A DNA stretch of 64,000 bases. Origin: Leptospiraceae bacterium. GTDB lineage: Bacteria > Spirochaetota > Leptospiria > Leptospirales > Leptospiraceae. The stretch is from NCBI GenBank assembly GCA_016711485.1, contig JADJSX010000007.1, forward strand, positions 1 to 64,000, read 5' to 3'. Numbering within the stretch: the stretch's first letter is position 1; each line of letters begins with the position of its first letter. The notes beneath the pieces were generated by a model, which was not told the origin of the DNA, did no database searches, and saw only the letters and a program-made list of their open reading frames with translations. A program made the position numbers and the translations under genes. Positions 43,467 through 53,092 of this stretch are shown one piece after another.

Positions 43467-46400
43467 ATGTTTACAGTATTTCTCAAGAGACCAGTTCTTG
43501 CTATAGTTTTATCTGTGTTAATTGTTTTTGTAGGATTAATCTCTATAAAAAAAATTCCAGTATCCCAATTCCCAGAAATTGCTCCGCCGCGGGTAACAAT
43601 CACTTTGTCCTTCCCTGGTGCGAGTGCCCAAGTATTAGTTCAATCAACCATCACTACTTTAGAACAAGCAATCAATGGTGTGGCAGGAATGCGTTATATG
43701 ATATCCTCGTCTACAAGTTCTGGAGATGCAGTTATCCAAGTTTTATTTGAACCTGGAACAAATCCAAATGATGCGTTGGTGCAAGTAAAAACAAGAGTCG
43801 ATCAAATGATGTACAGAGTTCCAGAGCTGGTTCGTTTGGAAGGTATTTTTGTACAACCAGTACAACCAAGTATGTTACTCTATGTAAATTTATACAGCAA
43901 AGACCCAAACGCAAGTGAGAAATTTCTTTACAACTATGCAACGGTTTTCCTACTTCCCGAATTAAAACGGATTCATGGGATTGGGCAGGCAAGGATTTTA
44001 GGAACAAGACAGTATGCTATGCGTATTTGGCTGAATCCAGACAGAATGAGAGCGTATAACGTTTCGACAGCCGAAATAATGAAAGCAATCGAAAGTCAAA
44101 GTATCATTGCAAGACCGGGTCGTCTAGGGCAAAGTTCCGGCAAACAGGCACAATCCTTAGAGTATACACTTACATACGAAGGTTGGTACAATGAGCCAGA
44201 GCAGTATGCAAATATTATCATCCGAGCTAAAACAGGCGGAGAAGTTTTATACCTAAAAGACATTGCGAAAGTAGAACTAGATAGCGAGTTTTATAATATT
44301 TATTCCGACGTGGATGGAAATCCTGCCGCCGCTATCATGTTCAAACAAACAGAGGGAAGTAATGCGAAAGAAGTAATTGAAGATATTAAAGCAAAATTAG
44401 AAGAGCTTAAAAAAACTTTTCCTCCGCAAATGGATTACAAACTCAGTTATGATGTATCTAGCTTTATTGATGCCGCCATTGAAAAAGTAATTCATACACT
44501 AGTAGAAGCATTTGTCCTTGTTGCGATCGTAGTGTTCATCTTTCTAGGAGATTGGCGTTCCACTCTTATTCCAATCATTGCAGTTCCAGTGTCTTTAATT
44601 GGAGCATTTTCGTTTATGTTGGCTTTGGGACTTACCGTCAACTTGATTACTCTTTTTGCGATGGTGCTCGCAATTGGAATTGTAGTGGATGATGCGATAG
44701 TGGTTGTAGAGGCAGTTCACGCAAAAATGGCTGAAGAACATTTGAGTGTGTATATGGCTGTGAAAAATGTTCTTGGAGAAATCAGCGGTGCGGTAGTCGC
44801 AATCACACTTCTGATGACTGCTGTTTTTGTTCCTGTTACATTTTTACCTGGACCGGTCGGCGTGTTTTACAGACAGTTTGCGATTACGATGGCGACGTCT
44901 ATCGTTTTGTCTGGATTCGTAGCCTTAACGTTAACTCCCGTGTTATCCGCAATGATTCTAAAACCGCATTCACATGAAGAAAAAACTCTAAATCCAATTA
45001 CGATATTTTTAAACAAATTCAATTTCTATTTTGATATAGTAACAGAAAAGTATGTGAGTTTAATGCATCGGTTTTCCGGATCTAAGTTTTTTGTTGTTTC
45101 GATTCTTCTCGCCTTTACGGTTGGGTTTTTATTTTTAGCCCAGTATGTTCCGGCGGGATTTGTTCCAGGAGAAGACCAAGGTATGATCTATGTAGTAATA
45201 CAAACTCCACCTGGTTCAACGATTGAGAAGACAAACGATGTTGCCCGTAAATTACAAGAAGTCGCATTGAAAATTGAAGGTGTAGATTCTGTAGCCTCTC
45301 TTGCTGGTTATGAAATTTTAACAGAAGGAGAAGGATCAAATGCAGGAACTTGTTTAATCAGTTTAAAAGATTGGTCTAAACGAAAAAATTCAGTCCACGA
45401 TGTAATGGAAGAACTCGAACATAAAACGAAAAATTTCGGTGCCATCATTGAGTTTTTTGAGCCGCCGGCAGTTCCAGGATTTGGGGCGGCAGGTGGAGTG
45501 ATGTTTCGATTATTAGACAAAACAAATAGTGGAGATTACACTGCATTTGACAAAATCCACGAAGAGTTTATGGGAGAACTTAGAAAGAAAAAAGAGTTAA
45601 CTGGACTATTCTCTTTTTACTCTGCCAAATTTCCTCAGCTCGAAGTAAAATTGGATCGCAAACTTGCCATGCAAAAGGGTGTGAACGTCGGGGAGGCAAT
45701 GGACAATTTAGATATTCTGGTTGGTAGTACTTATGAACAAGGGTTCATTCGTTTTAACCAATTTTTTAAAGTGTATATCCAATCTCTTCCTGAATTTAGA
45801 AGACTTCCTTCTGATATTCTAAATTTATTTACACCGAATGACAAAGGGGAGATGGTTCCGTATTCTGCCTTTTTATCTCTAGAACAAAAACAGGGAGCAA
45901 ATGAAATCACAAGATACAATGCGTATACTTCATCGGTGATTAACGCTCTACCAAATAAAGGATTTACTACAGGAGATGCGATAGCCGCAATACGAGACGC
46001 CGCCAAAAATCTACCAACAGGATTTGAAGTAGGTTGGGAAGGTCTTACCTATGACGAAGCAAGGAGGGGAAAGGAAGCAATCTTTATTTTTATTGTGGTG
46101 ATTGCGTTTGTGTATCTTGTTCTTTCTGCACAGTATGAAAGTTTCATCATTCCGTTTTCTGTAATTTTTTCACTTCCACCTGGAATTTTTGGAACGTTTT
46201 TTCTGCTAAAATTATTAGGACTTGCCAATGATATTTACGCACAGATTGGAATGATTATGTTAATCGGTCTTCTTGGAAAAAATGCGGTATTGATTGTGGA
46301 ATTTGCACGGCAGAGACAGGAAGCGGGTTTATCCGTGTTTGACGCTGCCATCGAAGGAGCCAAAGCCAGATTTAGACCTATTCTTATGACATCGTTTGCG

Positions 46401-46664
46401 TTTGTGGCGGGATTAATTCCTCTCGTGTTTGCTACTGGTCCTGGGGCTATTGCCAATCATACTATCGGTGGATGTGCGTTAGGCGGAATGCTTTTTGGAA
46501 CAATCTTTGGAGTTATCCTTGTTCCTGGACTTTATATTATCTTTGGAAATATGGCACAGGGTAAAAACTTAATTGACCAAGAAGATAATATGCCACTGAC
46601 AGAATCTCCAGAGAGTTACACTCATTTCCATGAAGAACAAAAAGAGAAAAGAGGAGAAAACTAA
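43467..46664 (+). CDS. RND multidrug efflux permease (AcrB/HAE-1 type)
   Basis: The 1065-residue proton antiporter shows the 12-segment RND layout with two large periplasmic loops. Markers include FLKRPVLAIVLSVLIVFVGL, KKIPVSQFPEIAPPRVTITL, the TM4 block AMVLAIGIVVDDAIVVVEAV with the Asp-Asp proton relay pair, FLPGPVGVFYRQFAIT and, in the second half, LIGLLGKNAVLIVEFARQRQ. The pattern is HAE-1 (hydrophobic and amphiphilic drugs) rather than heavy-metal CzcA. The C-terminal tail is acidic. It is the centre of a complete tripartite pump. Confidence 0.93.
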   Translation: MFTVFLKRPVLAIVLSVLIVFVGLISIKKIPVSQFPEIAPPRVTITLSFPGASAQVLVQSTITTLEQAINGVAGMRYMISSSTSSGDAVIQVLFEPGTNPNDALVQVKTRVDQMMYRVPELVRLEGIFVQPVQPSMLLYVNLYSKDPNASEKFLYNYATVFLLPELKRIHGIGQARILGTRQYAMRIWLNPDRMRAYNVSTAEIMKAIESQSIIARPGRLGQSSGKQAQSLEYTLTYEGWYNEPEQYANIIIRAKTGGEVLYLKDIAKVELDSEFYNIYSDVDGNPAAAIMFKQTEGSNAKEVIEDIKAKLEELKKTFPPQMDYKLSYDVSSFIDAAIEKVIHTLVEAFVLVAIVVFIFLGDWRSTLIPIIAVPVSLIGAFSFMLALGLTVNLITLFAMVLAIGIVVDDAIVVVEAVHAKMAEEHLSVYMAVKNVLGEISGAVVAITLLMTAVFVPVTFLPGPVGVFYRQFAITMATSIVLSGFVALTLTPVLSAMILKPHSHEEKTLNPITIFLNKFNFYFDIVTEKYVSLMHRFSGSKFFVVSILLAFTVGFLFLAQYVPAGFVPGEDQGMIYVVIQTPPGSTIEKTNDVARKLQEVALKIEGVDSVASLAGYEILTEGEGSNAGTCLISLKDWSKRKNSVHDVMEELEHKTKNFGAIIEFFEPPAVPGFGAAGGVMFRLLDKTNSGDYTAFDKIHEEFMGELRKKKELTGLFSFYSAKFPQLEVKLDRKLAMQKGVNVGEAMDNLDILVGSTYEQGFIRFNQFFKVYIQSLPEFRRLPSDILNLFTPNDKGEMVPYSAFLSLEQKQGANEITRYNAYTSSVINALPNKGFTTGDAIAAIRDAAKNLPTGFEVGWEGLTYDEARRGKEAIFIFIVVIAFVYLVLSAQYESFIIPFSVIFSLPPGIFGTFFLLKLLGLANDIYAQIGMIMLIGLLGKNAVLIVEFARQRQEAGLSVFDAAIEGAKARFRPILMTSFAFVAGLIPLVFATGPGAIANHTIGGCALGGMLFGTIFGVILVPGLYIIFGNMAQGKNLIDQEDNMPLTESPESYTHFHEEQKEKRGEN

Positions 46665-46665
46665 T

Positions 46666-48084
46666 ATGAAACGAATCATTCTTTTATCTACATTTTTATT
46701 CACATTTTCTTGTATCCCATCTCTTGTAAAAAGAGAGAAAGAAGATTTAAAACTGCCAGAACAATTTATAAATTGGGAAAGTTCTGAAAAAGCGGCGAAG
46801 TTGGCAAACCAAATTTGGAAAGAGTTTTTTAAAGAGCCTGAGTTAATTTCACTCATTGATGTAGCGATTGAAAATAACCAGGAACTTGCAATCTTAGAAC
46901 AAGAAATCAACATTGCAAACAATGAAGTGTTGGCGCGACAAGGGGAATATCTTCCCAAGTTATCAGCTAAAGCAGACGGTGGGTTAGAAAAAAAAGAACG
47001 GTTTAGTACGGAAAATGCAAATTCTCCAACTCTATTTGCTCACGGTGGATTAGTGATGAGTTGGGAAATTGATATTTGGAAAAAATTAAGGAATGCAACT
47101 AAGTCAGCCTACCTTCTTTATTTAGCCGGAATCGAAGGGAAACGTTATGTGGTAACTAATTTGGTCGCAGAAATTACGGACACTTACTTTGAACTAATTG
47201 CTCTCGACAATGAACTAACGTTAATTGAAAACTACATTGAAGTATTGTCAAAAGTCAAAGGAATGGTTGTGCTACAAAGAGAAGCTGGTAGAACTACATC
47301 GCTTGCCGTCAAACGTTTTGAAGCAGAGGTATCAAAAAATTTAGCTAGAAAATATGACATTGTTCAACGGATTGCACTTACCGAAAATCGGATGAATTTT
47401 TTACTGGGTCGATTTCCACAAAAAATTCCAAGAAAGTCCGAAAATTTTTTAACTATTAGCCTACCAGAAATTCAAAAATCGGTACCTTTTGATCTTTTGG
47501 AAAATCGACCTGATATCAAACAAGCTTCCCTCGTTTTAGAATCTAGAAAATTAGATGTGGACGTTGCAAGAGCTAAGTTTTATCCATCTCTTACCATTGA
47601 TGGTGAGTTGGGTTACGAGGCATTTAACTCTAAACATTTTAGAGGAACTCCTGTATCGGTTGCTTATGGATTGAGTGGAGGAATCGTTGCACCACTTATA
47701 AACAGAAGAGCGATTGAGGCTAATTACGCTTCTGCGAACAATCAACAGATCCAAGCTTTGTACAACTATGAAGTTTCTTTACTAAAAGCATTCACAGAAG
47801 TAACAAACCAAATTGTAAAAATCAAAAACTTAGGCGATAAATTGGAAGCCAAAAGTAAACAAGTTCAAAACCTAAAAGAATCTGTCGAAATTTCCAATAT
47901 TCTATTCAAAGCTGGTCGTATTGATTACATTGATGTTTTATTTACCCAACGCGATTTTTTAGAAGCACAGGTAGAAATCTACGAGTTAAAATATAGTTTA
48001 TTAGAATCCAACGTAGGATTGTACAAATCACTGGGAGGAGGCTGGAGAGGACAAGTAGAACCAAATAAAACTAGTAACTATTAA
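46666..48084 (+). CDS. Outer-membrane efflux channel (TolC/NodT type) lipoprotein
   Basis: The ATG at 46666, immediately after the pump's stop, gives a lipoprotein leader, RIILLSTFLFTFSCIPS; the longer frame from 46630 overlaps the pump and lacks a sensible leader. The two OEP repeats are clear: LISLIDVAIENNQELAILEQ with LSWEID-like MSWEIDIWKKLRNATKSAY, and ENRPDIKQASLVLESRKLDV with ARAKFYPSLTIDGELGYEAF. It completes the pump's outer-membrane exit duct. The length is typical. Confidence 0.9.
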   Translation: MKRIILLSTFLFTFSCIPSLVKREKEDLKLPEQFINWESSEKAAKLANQIWKEFFKEPELISLIDVAIENNQELAILEQEINIANNEVLARQGEYLPKLSAKADGGLEKKERFSTENANSPTLFAHGGLVMSWEIDIWKKLRNATKSAYLLYLAGIEGKRYVVTNLVAEITDTYFELIALDNELTLIENYIEVLSKVKGMVVLQREAGRTTSLAVKRFEAEVSKNLARKYDIVQRIALTENRMNFLLGRFPQKIPRKSENFLTISLPEIQKSVPFDLLENRPDIKQASLVLESRKLDVDVARAKFYPSLTIDGELGYEAFNSKHFRGTPVSVAYGLSGGIVAPLINRRAIEANYASANNQQIQALYNYEVSLLKAFTEVTNQIVKIKNLGDKLEAKSKQVQNLKESVEISNILFKAGRIDYIDVLFTQRDFLEAQVEIYELKYSLLESNVGLYKSLGGGWRGQVEPNKTSNY

Positions 48085-48120
48085 TTCTTCTAAAAACTAA
48101 TAGTAGGGAGTAAAACAACA

Positions 48121-48219
48121 GGGACTGTGTAAAAGCATAGAATTTCATATTTAAAATGCTTTAAAACATTACTTCTCTATGCCTCTGCGTCTCTGTGGCT
48201 AATGCTTTTACACAGTCCC
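48121..48219. repeat. Palindromic repeat, copy 2 of the ACTGTGTAAAAGC family
   Basis: GGGACTGTGTAAAAGCAT and ATGCTTTTACACAGTCCC are perfect 18-base inverted ends. A second inner stem, GCATAG/CTATGC, and a short central hairpin follow. The ends and inner order match copy 1 at 17855. It lies 36 bases after the efflux operon. No target duplication is visible. Confidence 0.85.
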
Positions 48220-48271
48220 AAGGTTAAAATTTCTTTCTTGACTACAATGATAGAATTACCAAATTAAAACC

Positions 48272-48832
48272 ATGAGCTTTGCATTACAAGATCGTCAGGC
48301 AATTTTTGAGAGAGCTTTTCCTATTAGTGTGGAGGCATATCATTTTCTATACAAGCAAGGTCTAATTTCCGAAAAAACAGAGCTCTTAGAAGGAGTAGTG
48401 ATAGAAAAAATGCCAAAGGATCCGATTCATGCTAACTTAGTAACGCTGCTAACTCACTTTCTTTATGAGATAATAAAAAATAAATTCCAACTTAGACAGG
48501 AAAATCCTATCAATACCGGTTTTTCGGAACCAGAGCCTGATATTGCAATTGTGCCTAATGGAGATTATTCAACCTCTCATCCTACAGAAGCGAAGTTAGT
48601 GATAGAAGTTGCCAATACTTCTATTGCATTGGATAGAGCAAAATCCTATATATACGCTAAAGCTAATATTCCCGAGTATATTATCATTAACCTACAAAAC
48701 AATATTTTGGAAGTCTATAAAACTCCTCTAGATGGAAAGTATTCCTTTACTAAAATATTACAAAAGGACGAAAGATTTATTTCGGACACCATTCCCGAAA
48801 TTGCGTTTTCGCTGAATGAATTTCTTTCCTAA
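48272..48832 (+). CDS. Uma2-family (DUF820) nuclease-like protein, second copy
   Basis: The 186-residue protein shows the same blocks as the copy at 39322 in a more diverged form: LYKQGLISEKTELLEGVVIE, DPIHANLVTLLTHFLYEIIK, EPEPDIAIVPNGDYS, then LVIEVANTSIALDRAKSYIY and IPEYIIINLQNNILEVYKTP. The PD-(D/E)XK-like core (E-x-D, E-V) is retained. It starts 52 bases after the palindromic repeat. Confidence 0.85.
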   Translation: MSFALQDRQAIFERAFPISVEAYHFLYKQGLISEKTELLEGVVIEKMPKDPIHANLVTLLTHFLYEIIKNKFQLRQENPINTGFSEPEPDIAIVPNGDYSTSHPTEAKLVIEVANTSIALDRAKSYIYAKANIPEYIIINLQNNILEVYKTPLDGKYSFTKILQKDERFISDTIPEIAFSLNEFLS

Positions 48833-48837
48833 AATGA

Positions 48838-50412
48838 ATGACCAAATCTGATGTCCCACTAAAGCACGTGAATATTCAAAATTTAAAATTTAAAATTATT
48901 TCCTATACGACTATTTTTATTGGTGCGGTTTTACTATTAGATTGGTTTATCTTCTCTTTTTTATTTTTAAAAATTCCAAATGAGTTAGAATGGGACACAT
49001 CTCCCTGGTACAATTTTCTACAGAAGAAAGAAACGATTCATTTCGATAAAAATAACATTTCGATTTTAGTTGCCGGAAGCTCTGTTGCGTTATATTCCTA
49101 TTTGCCGCAAGATGTAGATAATGAACTTTCCAAGTCAGGTTTAAATTCGAAATCTGAGTTTTTTGGACACGTTGCGATGTCACCGACAGATTTATATTAT
49201 TATGCGGAAGATATGATTTCAAAAAAACCGAGTATGATTTTATATTTGGTGAATCCAGGCGATTATCAAATGGATTATTTTTTACAATTAAATAAAGGAT
49301 TTGATATCTATTCAGAAGATATTCGAATTCATGCTTATGTTCATAGGCATCCGATTAAATACTATTATCCTCTTCAATATTTAATGGATAATTTTCAGAC
49401 TCTGCAAAAAACTGAAATATTACCGCTTTTAACCAAATCCCTTTTATATGTAAACAGATACCGTAGTTTTATTTATGATCCCATTGATGCTTATTTGGAG
49501 CGTCATGCGAGAGCAGGGAGGAGTTATCATAATTATACGGGGGCACACTTAACTCCGATTCAATGGCGAAAAGGCTGGACGGCAAAAAAATTTGATGTAA
49601 ATTGCGATTTTAAAGAATCATCTGACTTCACTGAAAGTGTATTTATACCTAATGAAAATACAGAATTAAAAATAACCAGTCAATCTACTGAACTATATAA
49701 GAACTCATTTAAAAAAAGTGGATGGCACAAAATTAATTTTTCTATTCCTGAAAACTTAAAAGCGGATACTATTCCATTATCCTTTGAAGTTTCAAATGTA
49801 GTTAGTTCCAAATTGATTGATAATAAAAAATACGGTAAAGAATACTTTTACGGAATTCGCCTTCCGCAAAATTTCTGTAAATCAATTATAGAAAAAGATA
49901 TATCTTTTTTAAGAATAAATAGTATGGACGATCAAATTCTTGAACAAATGTCGGATTCTGAATATCAAAACGATTATTTCGAAAAGATGTACAAAGATGC
50001 AGATGAATTTTTAGATAAAAATAATACAATCCAAAAACGTCCCGAAGTTCAGAGGCTTTATCATTTACACAAAGTAAAACAATTTCTTAACACCAAAGGT
50101 AAATACCGTTGGTCTGAATTTAATTATCTAGAAAAAACAGCAGAAAAATTCAAAAATGCAAACATTCCATTTATAATAGTGAATAATCCGGAGAATCCGC
50201 TAGAGCTCAATTTATACAGGGATAGCGAATGGTACAAAGGCTATTTAGAATTCTACGAAGAACTTGGGTCAAAATATTCAGTAAAATTCTATGACAAAAA
50301 AGATTCCGTACCTAAACTACAGAATTTTATTGATTCCCATCATCTTACATATACCGGTGCAACTTTAATGTCTCCCATCTATTCTTCAATCGTAAAGGAA
50401 AATAAGAGGTAA
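48838..50412 (+). CDS. Membrane-anchored SGNH-hydrolase-like protein, unknown
   Basis: A single N-terminal membrane segment (YTTIFIGAVLLLDWFIFSFL) precedes about 470 extracytoplasmic residues. NISILVAGSSVALYSYLPQD resembles the first block of SGNH-type hydrolases (Gly-Ser-Ser), followed by GHVAMSPTDLYYYAEDM. Near the C-terminus FIDSHHLTYTGATLMSPIYS has the D-x-x-H arrangement expected of the last SGNH block. This suggests a membrane-tethered acyl-esterase or acyltransferase-like enzyme acting on a surface polymer. It is three bases upstream of the polytopic partner. Confidence 0.5.
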   Translation: MTKSDVPLKHVNIQNLKFKIISYTTIFIGAVLLLDWFIFSFLFLKIPNELEWDTSPWYNFLQKKETIHFDKNNISILVAGSSVALYSYLPQDVDNELSKSGLNSKSEFFGHVAMSPTDLYYYAEDMISKKPSMILYLVNPGDYQMDYFLQLNKGFDIYSEDIRIHAYVHRHPIKYYYPLQYLMDNFQTLQKTEILPLLTKSLLYVNRYRSFIYDPIDAYLERHARAGRSYHNYTGAHLTPIQWRKGWTAKKFDVNCDFKESSDFTESVFIPNENTELKITSQSTELYKNSFKKSGWHKINFSIPENLKADTIPLSFEVSNVVSSKLIDNKKYGKEYFYGIRLPQNFCKSIIEKDISFLRINSMDDQILEQMSDSEYQNDYFEKMYKDADEFLDKNNTIQKRPEVQRLYHLHKVKQFLNTKGKYRWSEFNYLEKTAEKFKNANIPFIIVNNPENPLELNLYRDSEWYKGYLEFYEELGSKYSVKFYDKKDSVPKLQNFIDSHHLTYTGATLMSPIYSSIVKENKR

Positions 50413-50415
50413 TCC

Positions 50416-51615
50416 ATGAGCGCAATCATTAATTTTTTAGAAAAATCATACGTTAGGTATACTCTTTTTATTTTAGTTTATATAGTTACTTCCGTTTCAA
50501 TTTGGAAAAAATATAATTATAATCCAACTTCCATGATTAATTTTGGAATGGAATTCGCAGTGCAAAATAAGGAAAAAATGCCAGACGGGGCGACAGTAAT
50601 ATTAGGAAATAAAGATGATTTAGGTGCAGGCTACGATGGACAAATTTTCTACTTCTATTCAAGAACAATTAGTGAATTGAATATGAATTGGCCAAAAGGA
50701 TTTGATGAAAGTTACCGTGCCCCTCGAATTGGTTACCCGCTATTAGTCGGAATTTTCGGATTTTTTGGAAAGAACGCATCTGTATTTGGAATGTATTTTG
50801 TGAACATTTTTTTGTTTCTTATTTCATATATACTTCTCCGCAGAATATTAGATGAAGACAAAAAGATATTTTCTATTTTTTATTTACTTTCTCCGTTTTC
50901 ATTAGGAAGTTATGCAGTTCTAGTAAGTGATTCAGTAATGGTATCTCTGGTGATAATCGCATATTATTTTTACTTAGAAGAGGAAAATCTTTATTTTGTG
51001 TTAGTCGCAAGTTTAGCAATCCTTTGTAAAGAACCTGCCCTGTTTTTATTTTTCCCACTTGGAATAAAAATACTCCTCGATAAAAGATTATCAAAAATTC
51101 TACTTGTTCTATCTATACTTATCATTCCAGTCATGTGGCATACCTATCTTAAAGTAACTTTTCCAAATTGGCGTGCAACTAGATTGACAGACTTTATAGT
51201 ACCTTTAGAAGGAATAATAACCTATTCCAAATCAATAACAGATTCAATTAATCAAACGTTAGACTACAAAGAGTTAGCTCGTTTACTTTCTCGTTTTCCT
51301 CTTTTGTTACTTCTTATCACTGGTATAGTTACTCTTTTTACTGGTAGTATGAAAAGAGGATTAGAATTTAGATTAGGAATAATACTAATATTTTTTACGA
51401 TTTCTACGGCTAGTTACTATCATTTTTGGTCTGTATATGAAAATGTTTCTAGAATGTTTACTTTAAGTATTCCATTATTTATTTTATTAAAAAATGAAGA
51501 CGAGGACACAAAACCTGGAATGTATTTTTTACTTTCCATTTTGATACTTGCATTATTTTTAACAAAAGTAGTTTTCATTCAAAAAACACAAGGTTATACC
51601 ATTTGGGGAATGTAA
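50416..51615 (+). CDS. Polytopic membrane protein, likely surface-glycopolymer related
   Basis: The 399-residue protein has about nine membrane segments. The first outer loop carries LGAGYDGQIFYFYSRTISEL and SYRAPRIGYPLLVGIFGFFG, a pattern reminiscent of AZOBR_p60025-type surface glycopolymer proteins and GT-C mannosyltransferases. The resemblance is by memory of the pattern and has not been checked. It begins three bases after the SGNH-like gene, so the pair probably works together. Confidence 0.5.
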   Translation: MSAIINFLEKSYVRYTLFILVYIVTSVSIWKKYNYNPTSMINFGMEFAVQNKEKMPDGATVILGNKDDLGAGYDGQIFYFYSRTISELNMNWPKGFDESYRAPRIGYPLLVGIFGFFGKNASVFGMYFVNIFLFLISYILLRRILDEDKKIFSIFYLLSPFSLGSYAVLVSDSVMVSLVIIAYYFYLEEENLYFVLVASLAILCKEPALFLFFPLGIKILLDKRLSKILLVLSILIIPVMWHTYLKVTFPNWRATRLTDFIVPLEGIITYSKSITDSINQTLDYKELARLLSRFPLLLLLITGIVTLFTGSMKRGLEFRLGIILIFFTISTASYYHFWSVYENVSRMFTLSIPLFILLKNEDEDTKPGMYFLLSILILALFLTKVVFIQKTQGYTIWGM

Positions 51616-51640
51616 ATAAAACCTAATTGTAAATATTTTC

Positions 51641-52336
51641 ATGAAAAAAAAAGTATTAATTGTAGGTGCAGGTTCCGGAATCGGCAAATCATTATTAGAT
51701 GCAGTCACAAAGTCCGAAGAATTCGATGTTTATGGAATTTCAAGACGAGGGGTGACTTATTCAATAAATTCAGAAATTCAATCAGGGACAAATTATAGAT
51801 CGAATCTTGTTTTAGAAACTGATATTAATTCCTTTTTTGATTTTTATAAATATTCTAACTCCACTCTTGATGCTATATATTTATGTCAAGGCGACGGATT
51901 ATTTGGAGAAATATCTACTTTAGAGAAAGAAAAATTAGAACAGCATTTTCAATTAAATGTTTTTTCCTCTATTTTCCTTCTGCAGAAATTTTATTCCTTA
52001 CTAAAAAATTCTACGTTTAATCCATTTGTATGTTTCATTTCTTCTACAGCAGGAAAAATTGGATTTCCTGAATCAGTAGCTTATTGTGCGTCTAAACATG
52101 CGGTAGCCGGCATTGCAAAATCATTACGGGAAGAATGGAAAAAGGACAAAATACGGATATTCACCATATACCCTGGAGCCATAAGTACGGAAATTTGGAA
52201 TGGACGGGAAGGATTTCAAAAAGAAGACATGATATTACCGGAAGAATTTGCTTCTTATCTTAAAGATTTTTTATACTTACCAGCGTCTATTAATATTGAA
52301 GAATCCTATATTCTACCCATGAAAGGAATTTTATAA
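51641..52336 (+). CDS. Short-chain dehydrogenase/reductase
   Basis: The 231-residue SDR has the nucleotide-binding start LIVGAGSGIGKSLLDAVTKS and the catalytic block VAYCASKHAVAGIAKSLREE (Tyr-x-x-x-Lys), preceded by FVCFISSTAGKIGFPES with its serine. FTIYPGAISTEIW is the conserved PG motif. The substrate is not predictable. Its stop codon shares a base with the start of the SRAP gene (TAATG). Confidence 0.88.
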   Translation: MKKKVLIVGAGSGIGKSLLDAVTKSEEFDVYGISRRGVTYSINSEIQSGTNYRSNLVLETDINSFFDFYKYSNSTLDAIYLCQGDGLFGEISTLEKEKLEQHFQLNVFSSIFLLQKFYSLLKNSTFNPFVCFISSTAGKIGFPESVAYCASKHAVAGIAKSLREEWKKDKIRIFTIYPGAISTEIWNGREGFQKEDMILPEEFASYLKDFLYLPASINIEESYILPMKGIL

Positions 52337-53055
52337 TGTGTGGTAGATTTGCATTGATAAAAAATTTAGATCTATTAATGGATGAGTTCGACATTAATTA
52401 TGAAAAGGAAATACTCGAAAGTTCAAAAGAGGAATATACTCCGACTGACCAGATAATTGCGATTTACCACAAGTCCGAAAAAAATAAAAAAATGGGGCGA
52501 CGTTTAAGGTGGGGATTATTACCAAATTTTATAAAAAATTGGGAGCAAATTAAAAATTACTCTTTATTTAATGCACGAAGTGAAAGTTTGGAAGAGAAAC
52601 CATCTTTTCGGAATTTATTAAATACAAATCGGTGTATTATTCCTTCCGATGTTTTTTTTGAATATAAATCAGAAGGAAAGGTAAAGGATAAATACGCTTT
52701 TACCCTAGAATCTAAATCTACATTTGCCATGGCTGGATTATGGGATTCATGGATTAATCCGAAAACGAATCAGGAAATTTTATCATGCACAATTCTTACT
52801 ACGATTGCCAATGAAATCGTAAGACCGGTTCATGAAAAAAATAGAATGCCAGTTATTCTAGAGAAAGAATTTTATGAGAAATGGCTGGATATTAGTATTA
52901 AATTTTCTGATTTAAAATATATGCTAAAACCTTTTCCTGAATCGAAAATGAAATCAGAAAAAATAATAAGAACGGATAAACTTAATTTGCCGTCAGAGAC
53001 ACAGAAGTCTTCGGGTCAATTCGAAGATACCCAACCTTCTCTGTTTGGTTCTTAA
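52336..53055 (+). CDS. SRAP-type abasic-site peptidase (YedK/HMCES)
   Basis: The protein starts MCGRFALIKN, leaving Cys2 as the new N-terminus for covalent trapping of abasic sites in single-stranded DNA. Further SRAP blocks are GRRLRWGLLPNFIKNWEQIK, YSLFNARSESLEEKPSFRNL, RCIIPSDVFFEYK, LAGLWDSW-like MAGLWDSWINPKTNQEIL and VRPVHEKNRMPVIL. All are intact, with 239 residues. Its translation is coupled to the SDR upstream. Confidence 0.92.
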   Translation: MCGRFALIKNLDLLMDEFDINYEKEILESSKEEYTPTDQIIAIYHKSEKNKKMGRRLRWGLLPNFIKNWEQIKNYSLFNARSESLEEKPSFRNLLNTNRCIIPSDVFFEYKSEGKVKDKYAFTLESKSTFAMAGLWDSWINPKTNQEILSCTILTTIANEIVRPVHEKNRMPVILEKEFYEKWLDISIKFSDLKYMLKPFPESKMKSEKIIRTDKLNLPSETQKSSGQFEDTQPSLFGS

Positions 53056-53092
53056 TCTGTTATTTTGAACGAAAAAATATAGGAGTATTACA

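Noticed and set aside
43467..46664. RND pump as a new transporter type
   Set aside because: All blocks are those of ordinary HAE-1 pumps, with adaptor and outer-membrane channel in normal order.
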